Assembly: GCA_964578835.1 (NCBI GenBank)
Contig: CAZOEL010000023.1
Location: 20,279-84,278 of the forward strand
Direction: 5' to 3'
Source: CAZOEL01 sp964578835
GTDB lineage: Bacteria; Desulfobacterota; Syntrophobacteria; Syntrophobacterales; Syntrophobacteraceae
Length of the DNA: 64,000 bases
Position 1 is the stretch's first letter. The number at the start of each line of letters is the position of its first letter. Under the pieces are notes generated by a model that ran no database searches, was not told the DNA's origin, and saw nothing but the letters and a program-made list of their open reading frames with translations. Position numbers and translations under genes: made by a program. Positions 23,900-33,348 of the stretch are shown here, piece after piece.

Positions 23900-24017
23900 T
23901 GCTTATCCTAGGCCCTTTTCCGAAAAAGGATGGATTCGAAAAAGAGCTTTTGAAACGGCTGGGGCATTCGCGCCTGTTGCGTTGTTTGCTAAAAGCCATT
24001 GTTTGCCGAGATTGCCA

Positions 24018-24509
24018 ATGAAGAGAAAGCGCATACTGGTCCTGGGAGTCGGCAACATCCTTCTCAGGGATGAAGGCGTCGGAGTAAAAGTAATCGAGCG
24101 GCTGGAATCCCTCTACGACTTCTCGGACAATGTCGAGCTCATGGATGGCGGCGTACTGGGACTGCGGCTCCTGGATCCGATTGTCTCTTCAGATTGCGTT
24201 ATCGTTGTCGATGCCGTGCAGAACGGGCAGCCGCCCGGCTCTCTTTATCGATTTGGGGCTGAAGAGCTTGAAAAAAGAGTTACTTTCAAGAATTCTCTCC
24301 ATCAACTGGATCTGGTGGAAGCTCTTGCCTATGCGGAAGTAATGGGTCACAGGCCTTCTGCGGTCATCATAGGCATAGAGCCCGCGGATATCTCCCCGTG
24401 GGGCGTCGAATTGACCGACATCGTTCAAGCCCGGTTGCCGGAAATGTGCTCCAGAGTGCTTTCCGAGGTCGAAAATTCCGGCGGCCTTTACTGGGAGAAA
24501 AAAGCATAA
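24018..24509 (+). CDS. Hydrogenase maturation endopeptidase (HyaD/HynC type)
   Basis: 163 residues from the ATG at 24018. Nickel-sensing residues of the M52 family are visible: LGVGNILLRDEGVGVKVIE (Glu in DEGVG), DGGVLGLRLLDPI and VVDAVQNGQPPGSLYRF, followed by the His in NSLHQLDLVEAL. It removes the C-terminal tail from the large subunit after Ni is bound. It lies directly downstream of the two structural genes, which indicates that it serves this hydrogenase. The ribosome-binding site is weak. Confidence 0.93.
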   Translation: MKRKRILVLGVGNILLRDEGVGVKVIERLESLYDFSDNVELMDGGVLGLRLLDPIVSSDCVIVVDAVQNGQPPGSLYRFGAEELEKRVTFKNSLHQLDLVEALAYAEVMGHRPSAVIIGIEPADISPWGVELTDIVQARLPEMCSRVLSEVENSGGLYWEKKA

Positions 24510-24545
24510 CATTATGGCCCTCGTTCAGAGAAAGGAAGATCCTCC

Positions 24546-24776
24546 ATGTGCTTAGCCATTCCTGCGGAAGTGATTCGCATTGAAGAGGATATGGCCACGA
24601 TCAAGGTCGGAGAGGCCATTCGCAAGGCCTCGCTCATGCTTCTGCCCGAGAAGGCGGAAATCGGCGATTATCTTATCGTGCATGCCGGTTTCGCGTTACA
24701 CAAAATAGATCCGGGTGAAGCCGAAGAATCATTACGGCTGTTGAGAGAGCTTGCCTCCTTTGGAGATATGGGCTGA
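24546..24776 (+). CDS. hypC: HypC/HybG/HupF hydrogenase assembly chaperone
   Basis: 76 residues. The protein begins MCLAIPAEVIRIEED; the Cys after the start Met is the essential residue that carries the Fe(CN)2CO unit with HypD. YLIVHAGFALHKIDP closes the conserved core. It hands the iron centre to the large subunit precursor. It is the last gene of the hydrogenase group, and no hypA, B, D, E or F is in the window. Confidence 0.95.
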   Translation: MCLAIPAEVIRIEEDMATIKVGEAIRKASLMLLPEKAEIGDYLIVHAGFALHKIDPGEAEESLRLLRELASFGDMG

Positions 24777-24778
24777 TC

Positions 24779-25309
24779 TCAAGGGCCTTTTTCCGTCTGA
24801 GCGCCAGCTGCTTTCTCGTTAGCCTCGATCTCGTTTTCTATTTCCTGAAACAAATAAGAGACCCTGCCTTGATTGGCCGCATCGTCATAGGTCAGGAGCA
24901 AAGTGGTGACGTTGCCGGACCAGAAATACTTTTTTTGCGCCGGATCGGGTTGATAAGGGCTCCCGTTTAGCTTCTCGAAGCTCTCCTTGAGGGCCGAAAA
25001 GCTTCCCGGTGAACGATAGTAAACGACAGCATTGTAGAATCTGCCTTTATAGAAGCCGTAAACAATCTTGTCGATATCAACGCCTTCGAATTTCTCGGCC
25101 TCGTTTTCCCGGGTATAGAATCCGAAATGACCATCTTCCGCAAGAAGCTTCATTTCCGGAAGATCGCGGATGTTGCTTGCCCATGGGATTCCGCCGAACC
25201 CTTCAGGCGCATGCTCCATATCAGCCACATAGCTATAAATGACTACGCCTAAAGCCGCGATTCCCAATATCCATCCAAACCCCAGCGCCGCTTTTTTGTA
25301 TAAAGCCAT
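24779..25309 (-). CDS. Membrane-anchored hypothetical protein
   Basis: 176 residues, not recognised. One membrane segment lies at about 8-28 (LGFGWILGIAALGVVIYSYV), with the rest outside. The soluble part contains FGGIPWASNIRDLPEMKLLAEDG and FEKLNGSPYQPD, reminiscent of periplasmic proteins found in several deltaproteobacteria. The ATG at 25309 (AGGCGGG upstream) is preferred to a GTG 51 nt earlier that lacks a ribosome-binding site. The gene converges on hypC, with 2 bp between stops. Confidence 0.6.
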   Translation of the reverse strand: MALYKKAALGFGWILGIAALGVVIYSYVADMEHAPEGFGGIPWASNIRDLPEMKLLAEDGHFGFYTRENEAEKFEGVDIDKIVYGFYKGRFYNAVVYYRSPGSFSALKESFEKLNGSPYQPDPAQKKYFWSGNVTTLLLTYDDAANQGRVSYLFQEIENEIEANEKAAGAQTEKGP

Positions 25310-25346
25310 ATTATCCCGCCTGCTCCTTATTTCCTGCTGCACCAAT

Positions 25347-25538
25347 CTATTCTTCTTCACCGAGGTCGACTGTAAGATGCCTCTGTAAAAAGCTTAAGAG
25401 CCGCTTGCCGTCTTCGGTGGGAATCCAACCGACTCCACCGCATTCCGGACATTCGATCATTTCGCCATGATCTTCCAGGGCAATCAATCCCCCACCCCAA
25501 CACTTCCAGCATTTGACTTCAAGATCCGGTAAGCTCAT
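25347..25538 (-). CDS. Small zinc-ribbon protein (DnaJ-like CxxC pairs)
   Basis: 63 residues from the ATG at 25538. Two pairs, CWKC (10-13) and CPEC (30-33), with Gly-rich turns (WGGGLIAL, GGVGWIP), resemble the zinc repeats of DnaJ and similar small ribbons. The C-terminus is acidic. A start at 25574 would add 12 residues and cannot be excluded, because the GAGAGGG site is unusually close to the ATG at 25538. No function is assigned. It may be co-transcribed with the membrane protein gene downstream. Confidence 0.6.
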   Translation of the reverse strand: MSLPDLEVKCWKCWGGGLIALEDHGEMIECPECGGVGWIPTEDGKRLLSFLQRHLTVDLGEEE

Positions 25539-25766
25539 ACCCTCTCTTTCGCATACGGTAAATAAGCGCTCCATATCTGAAAAATGAACCGCATAGCACA
25601 ATCGAATATGCTTGAAAACAAAGAAAAGCGCCTGCAATGGGCGCCCGTGCGGTTCGCCCGCATACACAACGACGGATGATATCACAAGAGGGGAATATTG
25701 AGCCAGGAAGATCGAAGAGCGCAGCGCCTGCAACCGCAGCGATCCTGGTTGCGGGCGCCTTGCGCA

Positions 25767-27167
<1,401 letters not shown>

Positions 27168-27239
27168 ATCTCCTTGAATCCTCTCCTTTCCTTTCTTCAG
27201 TATCAGGATGCATGAAACTGCAAGCTCTCCCCATGAGAA

Positions 27240-27267
27240 GACAACGGTCGGAGATCCGACCGTTGTC
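27240..27267. terminator. Strong hairpin between the DUF255 gene and asnS
   Basis: Thirteen-bp perfect arms beginning GACAACGGTCGGA around a 2-nt loop. It lies 9 bp past the stop of the DUF255 gene on the minus strand. Only a short T-rich stretch (ttctcat) follows on that strand, so it probably acts as the terminator of the DUF255 gene. Confidence 0.7.
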
Positions 27268-27275
27268 CACGAAGC

Positions 27276-29330
27276 TTATGAGATGCTTTCCGCCAACGCC
27301 TCGGGATCGGTTATGGGACGCTTGCAGGCGAAGTTCTCGCAGACATAGGCGGTCGCCTTGGAATCCAAGGGCTTCAATTCCGCTGTAAAAGCTGCGAGTG
27401 AAGACAATTTCTCCCCTTCATCGCCATCCCTTTTGAGCATCAAAACCCGGTTCGGGTAAAATTTCCTATGCAGCAGTTCGAGCATCGTGCGCGTGCTTTC
27501 CAGCTCGGGGTCTCCCACGATAACGACCTCGGAGCTCGGTCCGAGCGCAAAGTCAAGCGCATTGAGAAATTGAGTGTAGCCTGACGGGTAATCGCCAACC
27601 ATCCCTGAAAAATATCTCAGCATGCGCTCTGCTTTGTCTTCCCACTCCGTGGCGCCGGTAATCCGGGATAGCCTGAGAAGATTTAGAAGCGCCACGGAGT
27701 TTCCTGAAGGAATGGCGCCGTCATAGACCGGCTTATCCCGCATAATGAGTCTCTCGTTGTCTTCCGCTGTAAAGAAGAAGCCTCCATCGAGATCGTCCCA
27801 GAAGAGGTCGAGCATCTGCCGATTTATTTTTATCGCTTCCTCGAGGAAGCGCAGCTCGAACGAGGACTCATAAAGCTCGATAAGTCCCCATCCAAAAAAA
27901 GTATAGTCCTCGAGGAATCCAAGAAATGCGGTTTCTCCATCTCTATAGCGTCTGCAAAGCCTGCCCGAATCCTGCCTGAGCGTTCGAAGCACAAAGTCTG
28001 CGGCTTTGGTCGCCGCATCGAGGTATATCTTATCGCCCAGCGCTTGATACCCTTTTGCCAGCGCCGCAATCATCAGCCCGTTCCAGGAGGTGAGGATTTT
28101 GTCATCTTTCAATGGATGAATCCTCTTTTCTCGTACGGCGAAAAGCTTCCTCTCTGCGTCAGCCAGAAGCGCGCCAACTTGGTCTGCGCCTATGCCCACC
28201 ATTTTCGAAAAGACTTCAACGGATTTCAGCACATGCGGAATGCTTTGACCATCTTCAAAGTTGCCGCCATCGGTAATGTCATAAAAGCGGCTGAACAGAT
28301 CGCCTTCCTGCTCGCCAAGGATTTCCCTGATCTCCCGTGGAGTCCAGACATAGAAGAGTCCCTCTTTACCTTCACTGTCCGCGTCCTCGGCGGAATAGAA
28401 ACCGCCTTGAGGGTCGGTCATGTCTCTAAGCACATATTCGAATATTTCCCGGCAAACCTTGGCGTGTCGGCTGTTTCCGGTTAGCTGAAACGCTTCGGCG
28501 TACGCCATGGCGAGCATTGCCTGATCGTAGAGCATCTTTTCGAAGTGAGGGACGAGCCATCTTTGGTCTACCGAGTAGCGGTGAAAGCCGTACCCCACCT
28601 GATCGAATATGCCGCCGTCGCGCATGGAATCGAGGGTCTTCTCGACAATCGACAGAGCCTCCGATTCGGGATGCCTCCTGTGCCATCTCAAAAGAAAAGT
28701 AAGATGATGAGGAGTCGGAAATTTAGGCGCCTCCCCGAAGCCGCCAAACGAATGATCGTATACTCTGTTGAGCTGGTTATAGGCTTTCCGTAGCGTCTCG
28801 ATATCGAGCGCCGCCCAATCTTGGCCGCCCTTCTTCGGCTGAAGCGAGCTCGTTATCTGCTCGCTTGCAGTGAATATTTTATTTCTGTCTTTTTCCCAAA
28901 GATTGGAGAGCTGCGTGATGATATCGACAAATCCCGGCATCCCCAGGCGGCTTTGCTTGGGAAAGTAAGTCCCGGCGTAGAAAGGCTTTCGCTCGGGAGT
29001 CATGAACACGGACAAAGGCCAGCCTCCCTGCCCTGTCAGCGCCTGGCATACCGTCATATAGACATCATCGATATCCGGCCGTTCTTCACGGTCCACTTTG
29101 ATGGAAATCATGCGCTCATTCATGAGCCTCGCCACAGCTTCGTCTTCGAAAGACTCATGCTCCATCACATGGCACCAGTGACAGGTGGCGTAGCCTACGG
29201 ACAAAAAAACGAGCTTATCCTCTTCCTTCGCCTTCCGAAAGGCTTCCTCACCCCATGGATGCCAATCGACAGGGTTTTCAGCATGCTGCAGAAGATATGG
29301 GCTTTTCTCTTTAATCAGGCGGTTTGACAT
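27276..29330 (-). CDS. DUF255 thioredoxin-domain protein (YyaL / SPATA20-like)
   Basis: 684 residues. The N-terminal thioredoxin-like domain has ENPVDWHPWGEEAF and CHWCHVM (Cys50, Cys53). The rest is an (alpha/alpha) barrel like that of N-acylglucosamine epimerases: LTSWNGLMIAALAKGYQ, FLEDYTFFGWGLIELYE, MLYDQAMLAMAYAEAFQ and others. It is a widely conserved family whose reaction is not settled. The ATG at 29330 sits 8 nt from AGGAG, against 2 nt for the Met codon two codons upstream, so it is chosen. No sign of export is present. Confidence 0.9.
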   Translation of the reverse strand: MSNRLIKEKSPYLLQHAENPVDWHPWGEEAFRKAKEEDKLVFLSVGYATCHWCHVMEHESFEDEAVARLMNERMISIKVDREERPDIDDVYMTVCQALTGQGGWPLSVFMTPERKPFYAGTYFPKQSRLGMPGFVDIITQLSNLWEKDRNKIFTASEQITSSLQPKKGGQDWAALDIETLRKAYNQLNRVYDHSFGGFGEAPKFPTPHHLTFLLRWHRRHPESEALSIVEKTLDSMRDGGIFDQVGYGFHRYSVDQRWLVPHFEKMLYDQAMLAMAYAEAFQLTGNSRHAKVCREIFEYVLRDMTDPQGGFYSAEDADSEGKEGLFYVWTPREIREILGEQEGDLFSRFYDITDGGNFEDGQSIPHVLKSVEVFSKMVGIGADQVGALLADAERKLFAVREKRIHPLKDDKILTSWNGLMIAALAKGYQALGDKIYLDAATKAADFVLRTLRQDSGRLCRRYRDGETAFLGFLEDYTFFGWGLIELYESSFELRFLEEAIKINRQMLDLFWDDLDGGFFFTAEDNERLIMRDKPVYDGAIPSGNSVALLNLLRLSRITGATEWEDKAERMLRYFSGMVGDYPSGYTQFLNALDFALGPSSEVVIVGDPELESTRTMLELLHRKFYPNRVLMLKRDGDEGEKLSSLAAFTAELKPLDSKATAYVCENFACKRPITDPEALAESIS

Positions 29331-29375
29331 GGTCATCGCTCCTTTATAGGAGCCAAGATGCGGGAATGGAAGGGA

Positions 29376-29391
29376 GAGATGCGCGCATCTC
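29376..29391. other. Short palindrome before the DUF255 gene
   Basis: GAGATGCGCGCATCTC, a perfect 16-nt inverted repeat, with CCCCCTTTTT following on the plus strand. It lies between the small zinc-ribbon gene and the DUF255 gene, both on the minus strand. It may end transcription of the zinc-ribbon gene or be part of the DUF255 control region. Confidence 0.4.
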
Positions 29392-29482
29392 CCCCTTTTT
29401 CGAGGGCAGAGGTTGGAATTGAAAGCAATCTTTCAATGAAGGGGGCGCTTCATCGTACTAAAAACATGAGCACCAAAATGGG

Positions 29483-29689
29483 TTAACGGGCATCGCTCGT
29501 GCCTGCCGCTCCCTCAATAGTGCATTTTGTAAAATCGATTTCCTTCTTACATGACGGACAGATATGCGGCTTGTCGAACTCGTCGGAGAAGATCTCCTTC
29601 TCCTTGCCGCATTCAGGGCACTTGCATACAAAAGAGCTCAGGTTCTTGTGTCTTTCGAGGCCAGGACAATGTGCAGGTGTTGTAGCCAT
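29483..29689 (-). CDS. Small zinc-ribbon protein
   Basis: 68 residues. CPEC (24-27) and CPSC (44-47) form a four-Cys zinc-ribbon (rubredoxin-like knuckles), in the order CKCPECGKEKEIFSDEFDKPHICPSCKKEI. There is an additional Cys at position 8 and near the end. There is no signal peptide. Function unknown; such proteins are common in anaerobic deltaproteobacteria and may be metal- or nucleic-acid-binding. A second ribbon gene lies 99 bp upstream. Confidence 0.75.
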   Translation of the reverse strand: MATTPAHCPGLERHKNLSSFVCKCPECGKEKEIFSDEFDKPHICPSCKKEIDFTKCTIEGAAGTSDAR

Positions 29690-29788
29690 AACTCCCCTCC
29701 CGCTTTTGGGTAAAATTATTGCTCATCTTAACCGGTCAACTGTCTGTAAAAAAGCAAACCTCAAGCATTGAATGAAGCACCCCTCTGA

Positions 29789-29974
29789 CTACTTCTCCTC
29801 TTCCACTTCCAATTTACCCTTGTGTTTGGTTCCGCAGCTTGGGCAAAGGATTTCAATTTCTTTCTCGGGCCCAATGTACTTAGCTTTAACCTCTTCAGAG
29901 GGAATGAAGGAAATATCGCCACAGGCGCATTGAGGACATTCTCCCCTGACTATGTGTCTTTGCTTCTTTGCCAT
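29789..29974 (-). CDS. Small zinc-ribbon protein
   Basis: 61 residues. ECPQCAC (12-18) and LCPSCGTKHKG (43-53) make a four-Cys ribbon with a fifth Cys. The N-terminus is basic (MAKKQRHIVR) and the C-terminus acidic. AGGTG lies upstream of the ATG. It probably belongs with the neighbouring ribbon gene. No function can be assigned. Confidence 0.75.
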   Translation of the reverse strand: MAKKQRHIVRGECPQCACGDISFIPSEEVKAKYIGPEKEIEILCPSCGTKHKGKLEVEEEK

Positions 29975-30199
29975 TTTTCACCTCCATCAAGTTAAGGCTC
30001 TAAGAACTACATGTCATCGCTTCCTCATCAAGATCATTGCAGCCTTGCAAAAGAATCTCTTCTCTCCGGCTCTCTGATCGTTACACCATCGCCCGTATAG
30101 ACGATTCTCTATTTCCTATCATAAGCGATTGAAGGCTGTACAGCTTCTTCTTTATCAAAAAAGAACCCTTCATCAGATCATGAGGCCCCATGAATCTTC

Positions 30200-30745
30200 T
30201 CAAGTCATTGCTCCCGCTCCATCTAATCTTGCTCTGCTCTTTTCCAGGAACCATGATTCGGGATCGGTGTAATAATATTTGAGGTCCGCCAATAGAATGA
30301 AGTGCTCGCGTTCTTCAGCGATCATGCTCTGCAGAAACTCCCGCTCCAAGTCGTTTTGTGTTTTGACCAGGCGCTGCTCGAAAAACAGAATGCTCGCATC
30401 CTCCAGCTTCATGCCCGTTTCAATTGCAACGACATCATCTACGCATGCTTTGGGCGCTTTGCCGTGCTCGTCGGCAATCTTTCTCAACAGCACCTTCTTG
30501 TCGTCGCTTTCGAAGTCGTGCAGCCGGCAGGTATTGGTCCAGTCTTTGCCTTGCCGTAAGGCGTCATAAAGCAACTGGAGCCGTTTCACATGTTCGTCTT
30601 CAGCTTCTTTGAGCATACGGAAAGTCTCTATTCCGACTTGATCGGGGCATGCCTTCATCGCGTCTTCATACAGAGTCTTCTTTCTTTCCTTCATTTCTAC
30701 CGCGGTACAGAACATATCCAGTAGCTCGTTTGTATCGTTCGCCAT
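30200..30745 (-). CDS. Ferritin-like (rubrerythrin-type) diiron protein
   Basis: 181 residues, all alpha. Two ferritin-type metal motifs are visible: EAEDEHVKRL (about 47-56) and AEEREHFILL (about 143-152), with supporting Glu in KERKKTLYEDAM and AIETGMKLEDASILFFEQ. There is no C-terminal rubredoxin domain. Rubrerythrin-like proteins reduce peroxide or store iron in anaerobes. It has its own promoter candidate. The final sequence includes a Tyr-rich segment (LKYYYTDPESWF) as in related proteins. Confidence 0.85.
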   Translation of the reverse strand: MANDTNELLDMFCTAVEMKERKKTLYEDAMKACPDQVGIETFRMLKEAEDEHVKRLQLLYDALRQGKDWTNTCRLHDFESDDKKVLLRKIADEHGKAPKACVDDVVAIETGMKLEDASILFFEQRLVKTQNDLEREFLQSMIAEEREHFILLADLKYYYTDPESWFLEKSRARLDGAGAMT

Positions 30746-30769
30746 GCTCGTCTCTCCCGAAGTTTTAGA

Positions 30770-30797
30770 AATATAAGCTTGTTGAGACGCTTTTCAA
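30770..30797 (-). promoter_or_regulatory. Candidate promoter for the ferritin-like gene
   Basis: On the minus strand a -35 TTGAAA (plus 30792-30797) and a -10 TATATT (plus 30770-30775) are 16 bp apart. Transcription would start about 20 nt before the ATG at 30745. A GGGAGAG ribosome-binding site lies between. Confidence 0.5.
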
Positions 30798-31031
30798 TCG
30801 GTTGTCATGCATCAAGTGTAAGCACGCCGATCAAATATAATCCAGTCAAGTAAAGGGTAGTTTTTGGGCGACTGGAAAGCGTGTGAGCAATTGATAGATT
30901 AAGAGCAGGCTGAAGCAAAATCAATAGCATATAGTTCTCTAATGGCTTCGCTTTTGATGTCGATCCGGATTGTCGCGCATGAGAGAGAAAAACGGTTCCT
31001 CCAAAGCAAATGCCAGGGAGGATCAATCGAC

Positions 31032-31895
31032 CTATTCCATCGGGCAGATTCGAAACAACTTCAAATCAAAGAGCCCCTCCCACTGAGGCAGCTTCTGAGC
31101 AGGACCTTCAACCCGGACCAGCTTACGGTCAGCCAATGAGTTGATCTTCGCCCAGAGAGTGATGTCTCCCCAAAACTGCGGCGGCGTGTCAGTGGCGGAC
31201 ACTCGGATGAAGATCTCTTCCGGAGTATGGCAACCGGAACGTATTGCATCCAATGCGAGTTGCTCAAGGAGACCCAAACCGGCAGCTTCGTCCGGAAATT
31301 CCTGCAGCCAGCGCGTGACAGCGGCAGGAACCCGGGGTAAAGGAGCATCCTTCAAAAGAGACAATTCCATGAACATGCTCTTATCTTGCCGGGCGAAGGC
31401 TTCATCCACCTTCTCGGCGAATTGGAATTGTGAGACTGTTACAGGCTTACGCGTGTCACAGAGCGATGCGAGCTGTTCCGGATCGAGCTGACCAAGTCCG
31501 TGAAACGGCTCGATTCCAGGAAACGAATCCACACAGATGAGCTCGGCCCGTTCCTTTCCAAGAAGGCGTAAGCACGCAAGAATATGCGAAAGCATCGACT
31601 GATCGAACAGACATGCATCGAACCATAGGACCTGTAGCTCGTAATCATTGGCGGCTTCAAGTCTCTGGTATTGTGTTTTAAGCGTCTTGAGGATATGTTC
31701 AGCACTCAATCCGCCACCCGTGAGTCGCTCAAGAAATCGCGCCCGTAAACGGAGTGTTTGCTCATCCGGCCAACCCGGCTCTCGGGGACCATCGTAGAGA
31801 ACATCATGCCATATCAGTATTTCCCCGGGAATGCCGGATTGCGCAAGAGCGCTTCCGGCAATGTCGCCGCTCGTGATATGGAGTATCGAGCTCAT
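31032..31895 (-). CDS. DUF1835-family protein
   Basis: 287 residues. The DUF1835 start (LHITSGDIAGSALAQSGIPGEILIWHDVLYDGPREPGWP) and a C-terminal DUF3658-like part (PQFWGDITLWAKINSLADRKLVRVEGP) are recognisable. There is no signal peptide. Its biochemical role is unknown. It begins 11 bp after the outer-membrane factor gene and so is in the same operon as the RND pump, an unusual place for it. An alternative is that it uses the operon only by position. Confidence 0.78.
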   Translation of the reverse strand: MSSILHITSGDIAGSALAQSGIPGEILIWHDVLYDGPREPGWPDEQTLRLRARFLERLTGGGLSAEHILKTLKTQYQRLEAANDYELQVLWFDACLFDQSMLSHILACLRLLGKERAELICVDSFPGIEPFHGLGQLDPEQLASLCDTRKPVTVSQFQFAEKVDEAFARQDKSMFMELSLLKDAPLPRVPAAVTRWLQEFPDEAAGLGLLEQLALDAIRSGCHTPEEIFIRVSATDTPPQFWGDITLWAKINSLADRKLVRVEGPAQKLPQWEGLFDLKLFRICPME

Positions 31896-31906
31896 AGATC
31901 TTTCAC

Positions 31907-33346
31907 CTATCTGATCTCATGTTTTGTAGCCGTAAATGTCTCGGCCTCCCGCCAGCCGCCGCCAAGAGCCCTATAGAGTTGAACTATCGTGAGCAGCTGG
32001 TTGAGCTCGGTCCGCGCAAGGGTGGTCTCTGCGGGGAAAAGCTCTTGCTGATTCTGAAGCACCTCGTAATAACTGGCTTTTCCAGCCACATAGCGCTTTA
32101 GGGAAACCTGCACCGCGTCCTCATAGGCTCTCACGGCCCTCGCCTGCTGAGCGCGCGTTTCTGCAAGCTTCTCCCGGGAGATGAGTGCGTTGGAAACTTC
32201 CTGGAAAGCGTTGAGAGCCGTTTGTTCGTAGGTTAGCTTTGATTCTTCCCAGAAAGCTTTCGCCTGCCGATATTCGGCAAGCAGCGTACCGCCCCGGAAG
32301 AGAGGCCCGGTCATTGTGCCGGCGACTGCCCACATATTGGAAGCCCCCGAGGTAAAGGCGGAAAGCTCGGGGCTGACTCTTCCGAGCAGAGTGGTGAGAC
32401 CGATTTGGGGAAAAAAATTGGCCGTGGCGACGCCTACCTGGGCATTGGCTGCGCGCATATTTTGTTCCGCCTGCCGAATGTCCGGACGCCGCTCCAACAG
32501 GGCTGAAGGCAGGCCGGCCGGGATTTCGGGTGGACTCTTCTGCTCGAGCAGAGAGGCGTTGCGCTCGATCGGACCTGGATTTCGTCCTAAAAGAACGTTG
32601 ATCTGATTTTCTTTGAGGACGATCTGGCGCTCCAGTTCCGGAATATTGGCGGCGACAGTTCCCAGCAGCGCCTCGGCGCTCGAGGTCTCCAGCTTGGAAG
32701 CCGCCCCCCCTTCCAGGCGCTGGGTGAATATCTTCAGGGTGCCCTCGAAAGACTCTGTGTTTTTCTTGGAAATCTCGAGCTGAAGATCGAGCTCCAGTAA
32801 CTCGAAGTATGCCTGAGCCACAGCGCTCACGAGAGAAACCACAACGCCTCGACGCCCTTCTTCGGTGGCCAGATATTGAGCCTGAGCAGCCTCATTGAGG
32901 CGTCGGATTCTACCCCAGAAATCTATCTCCCAAAAGACGCTCAAATCCAGAAGAGCGGCATCGCCAGTAACGCCCCTGCTGGGACTGGGGCTGGTTAGAA
33001 AACTGTTCCTGCCCCTTGAGATGGCTCCCTCATAGTTGATTTGCGGGAAAAACTGTCCCCGCGCCTGGGCTGCGATCTGGCGCGCCTGTTCGACGCGCGT
33101 CACAGCCACCCGAAGATCGTAGTTGCTTTCGAGCGCCTCCGTGATGAGTCCTTGCAGCGTCTCATCTTCAAAAATCATCCACCACGGTAGATCTGCGAGA
33201 GAAGCCTGGTCTGCAGGGGTCTGTGCGCTCCGGTAATCCTCGGGCGCATTGACTGCGGGCCGTTTATAGTTGGGACCGAGCGCGCACCCGAAAGAAAATA
33301 GTGCCAGGAGAGCCAATAGGAGCAATTGCTTTGGAAGTCTTTCCAT
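31907..33346 (-). CDS. RND efflux outer-membrane lipoprotein (NodT/OprM family)
   Basis: 479 residues. Lipoprotein signal (ALLALFSFGC) with Cys about 21, followed by GPNYKRPAVNAPEDYR, typical of OprM-type factors. Two repeated outer membrane factor halves contain LPWWMIFEDETLQGLITEALESNYDLRVAV and RPDIRQAEQNMRAANAQVGVATANFFPQIGL. It forms the trimeric outer-membrane channel of the efflux system encoded directly upstream; 2 bp separate the genes. Confidence 0.95.
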   Translation of the reverse strand: MERLPKQLLLLALLALFSFGCALGPNYKRPAVNAPEDYRSAQTPADQASLADLPWWMIFEDETLQGLITEALESNYDLRVAVTRVEQARQIAAQARGQFFPQINYEGAISRGRNSFLTSPSPSRGVTGDAALLDLSVFWEIDFWGRIRRLNEAAQAQYLATEEGRRGVVVSLVSAVAQAYFELLELDLQLEISKKNTESFEGTLKIFTQRLEGGAASKLETSSAEALLGTVAANIPELERQIVLKENQINVLLGRNPGPIERNASLLEQKSPPEIPAGLPSALLERRPDIRQAEQNMRAANAQVGVATANFFPQIGLTTLLGRVSPELSAFTSGASNMWAVAGTMTGPLFRGGTLLAEYRQAKAFWEESKLTYEQTALNAFQEVSNALISREKLAETRAQQARAVRAYEDAVQVSLKRYVAGKASYYEVLQNQQELFPAETTLARTELNQLLTIVQLYRALGGGWREAETFTATKHEIR

Positions 33347-33348
33347 TG

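Noticed and set aside
30127..30160. Hairpin GAAGGCTGTACAGCTTC with T-rich tail
   Set aside because: It points along the plus strand where no gene ends; stem is bulged.
30805..31026. Minus-strand open frame of 73 codons upstream of the ferritin-like gene
   Set aside because: No ribosome-binding site or family signal; composition looks like intergenic DNA. It also covers the region of likely promoter.
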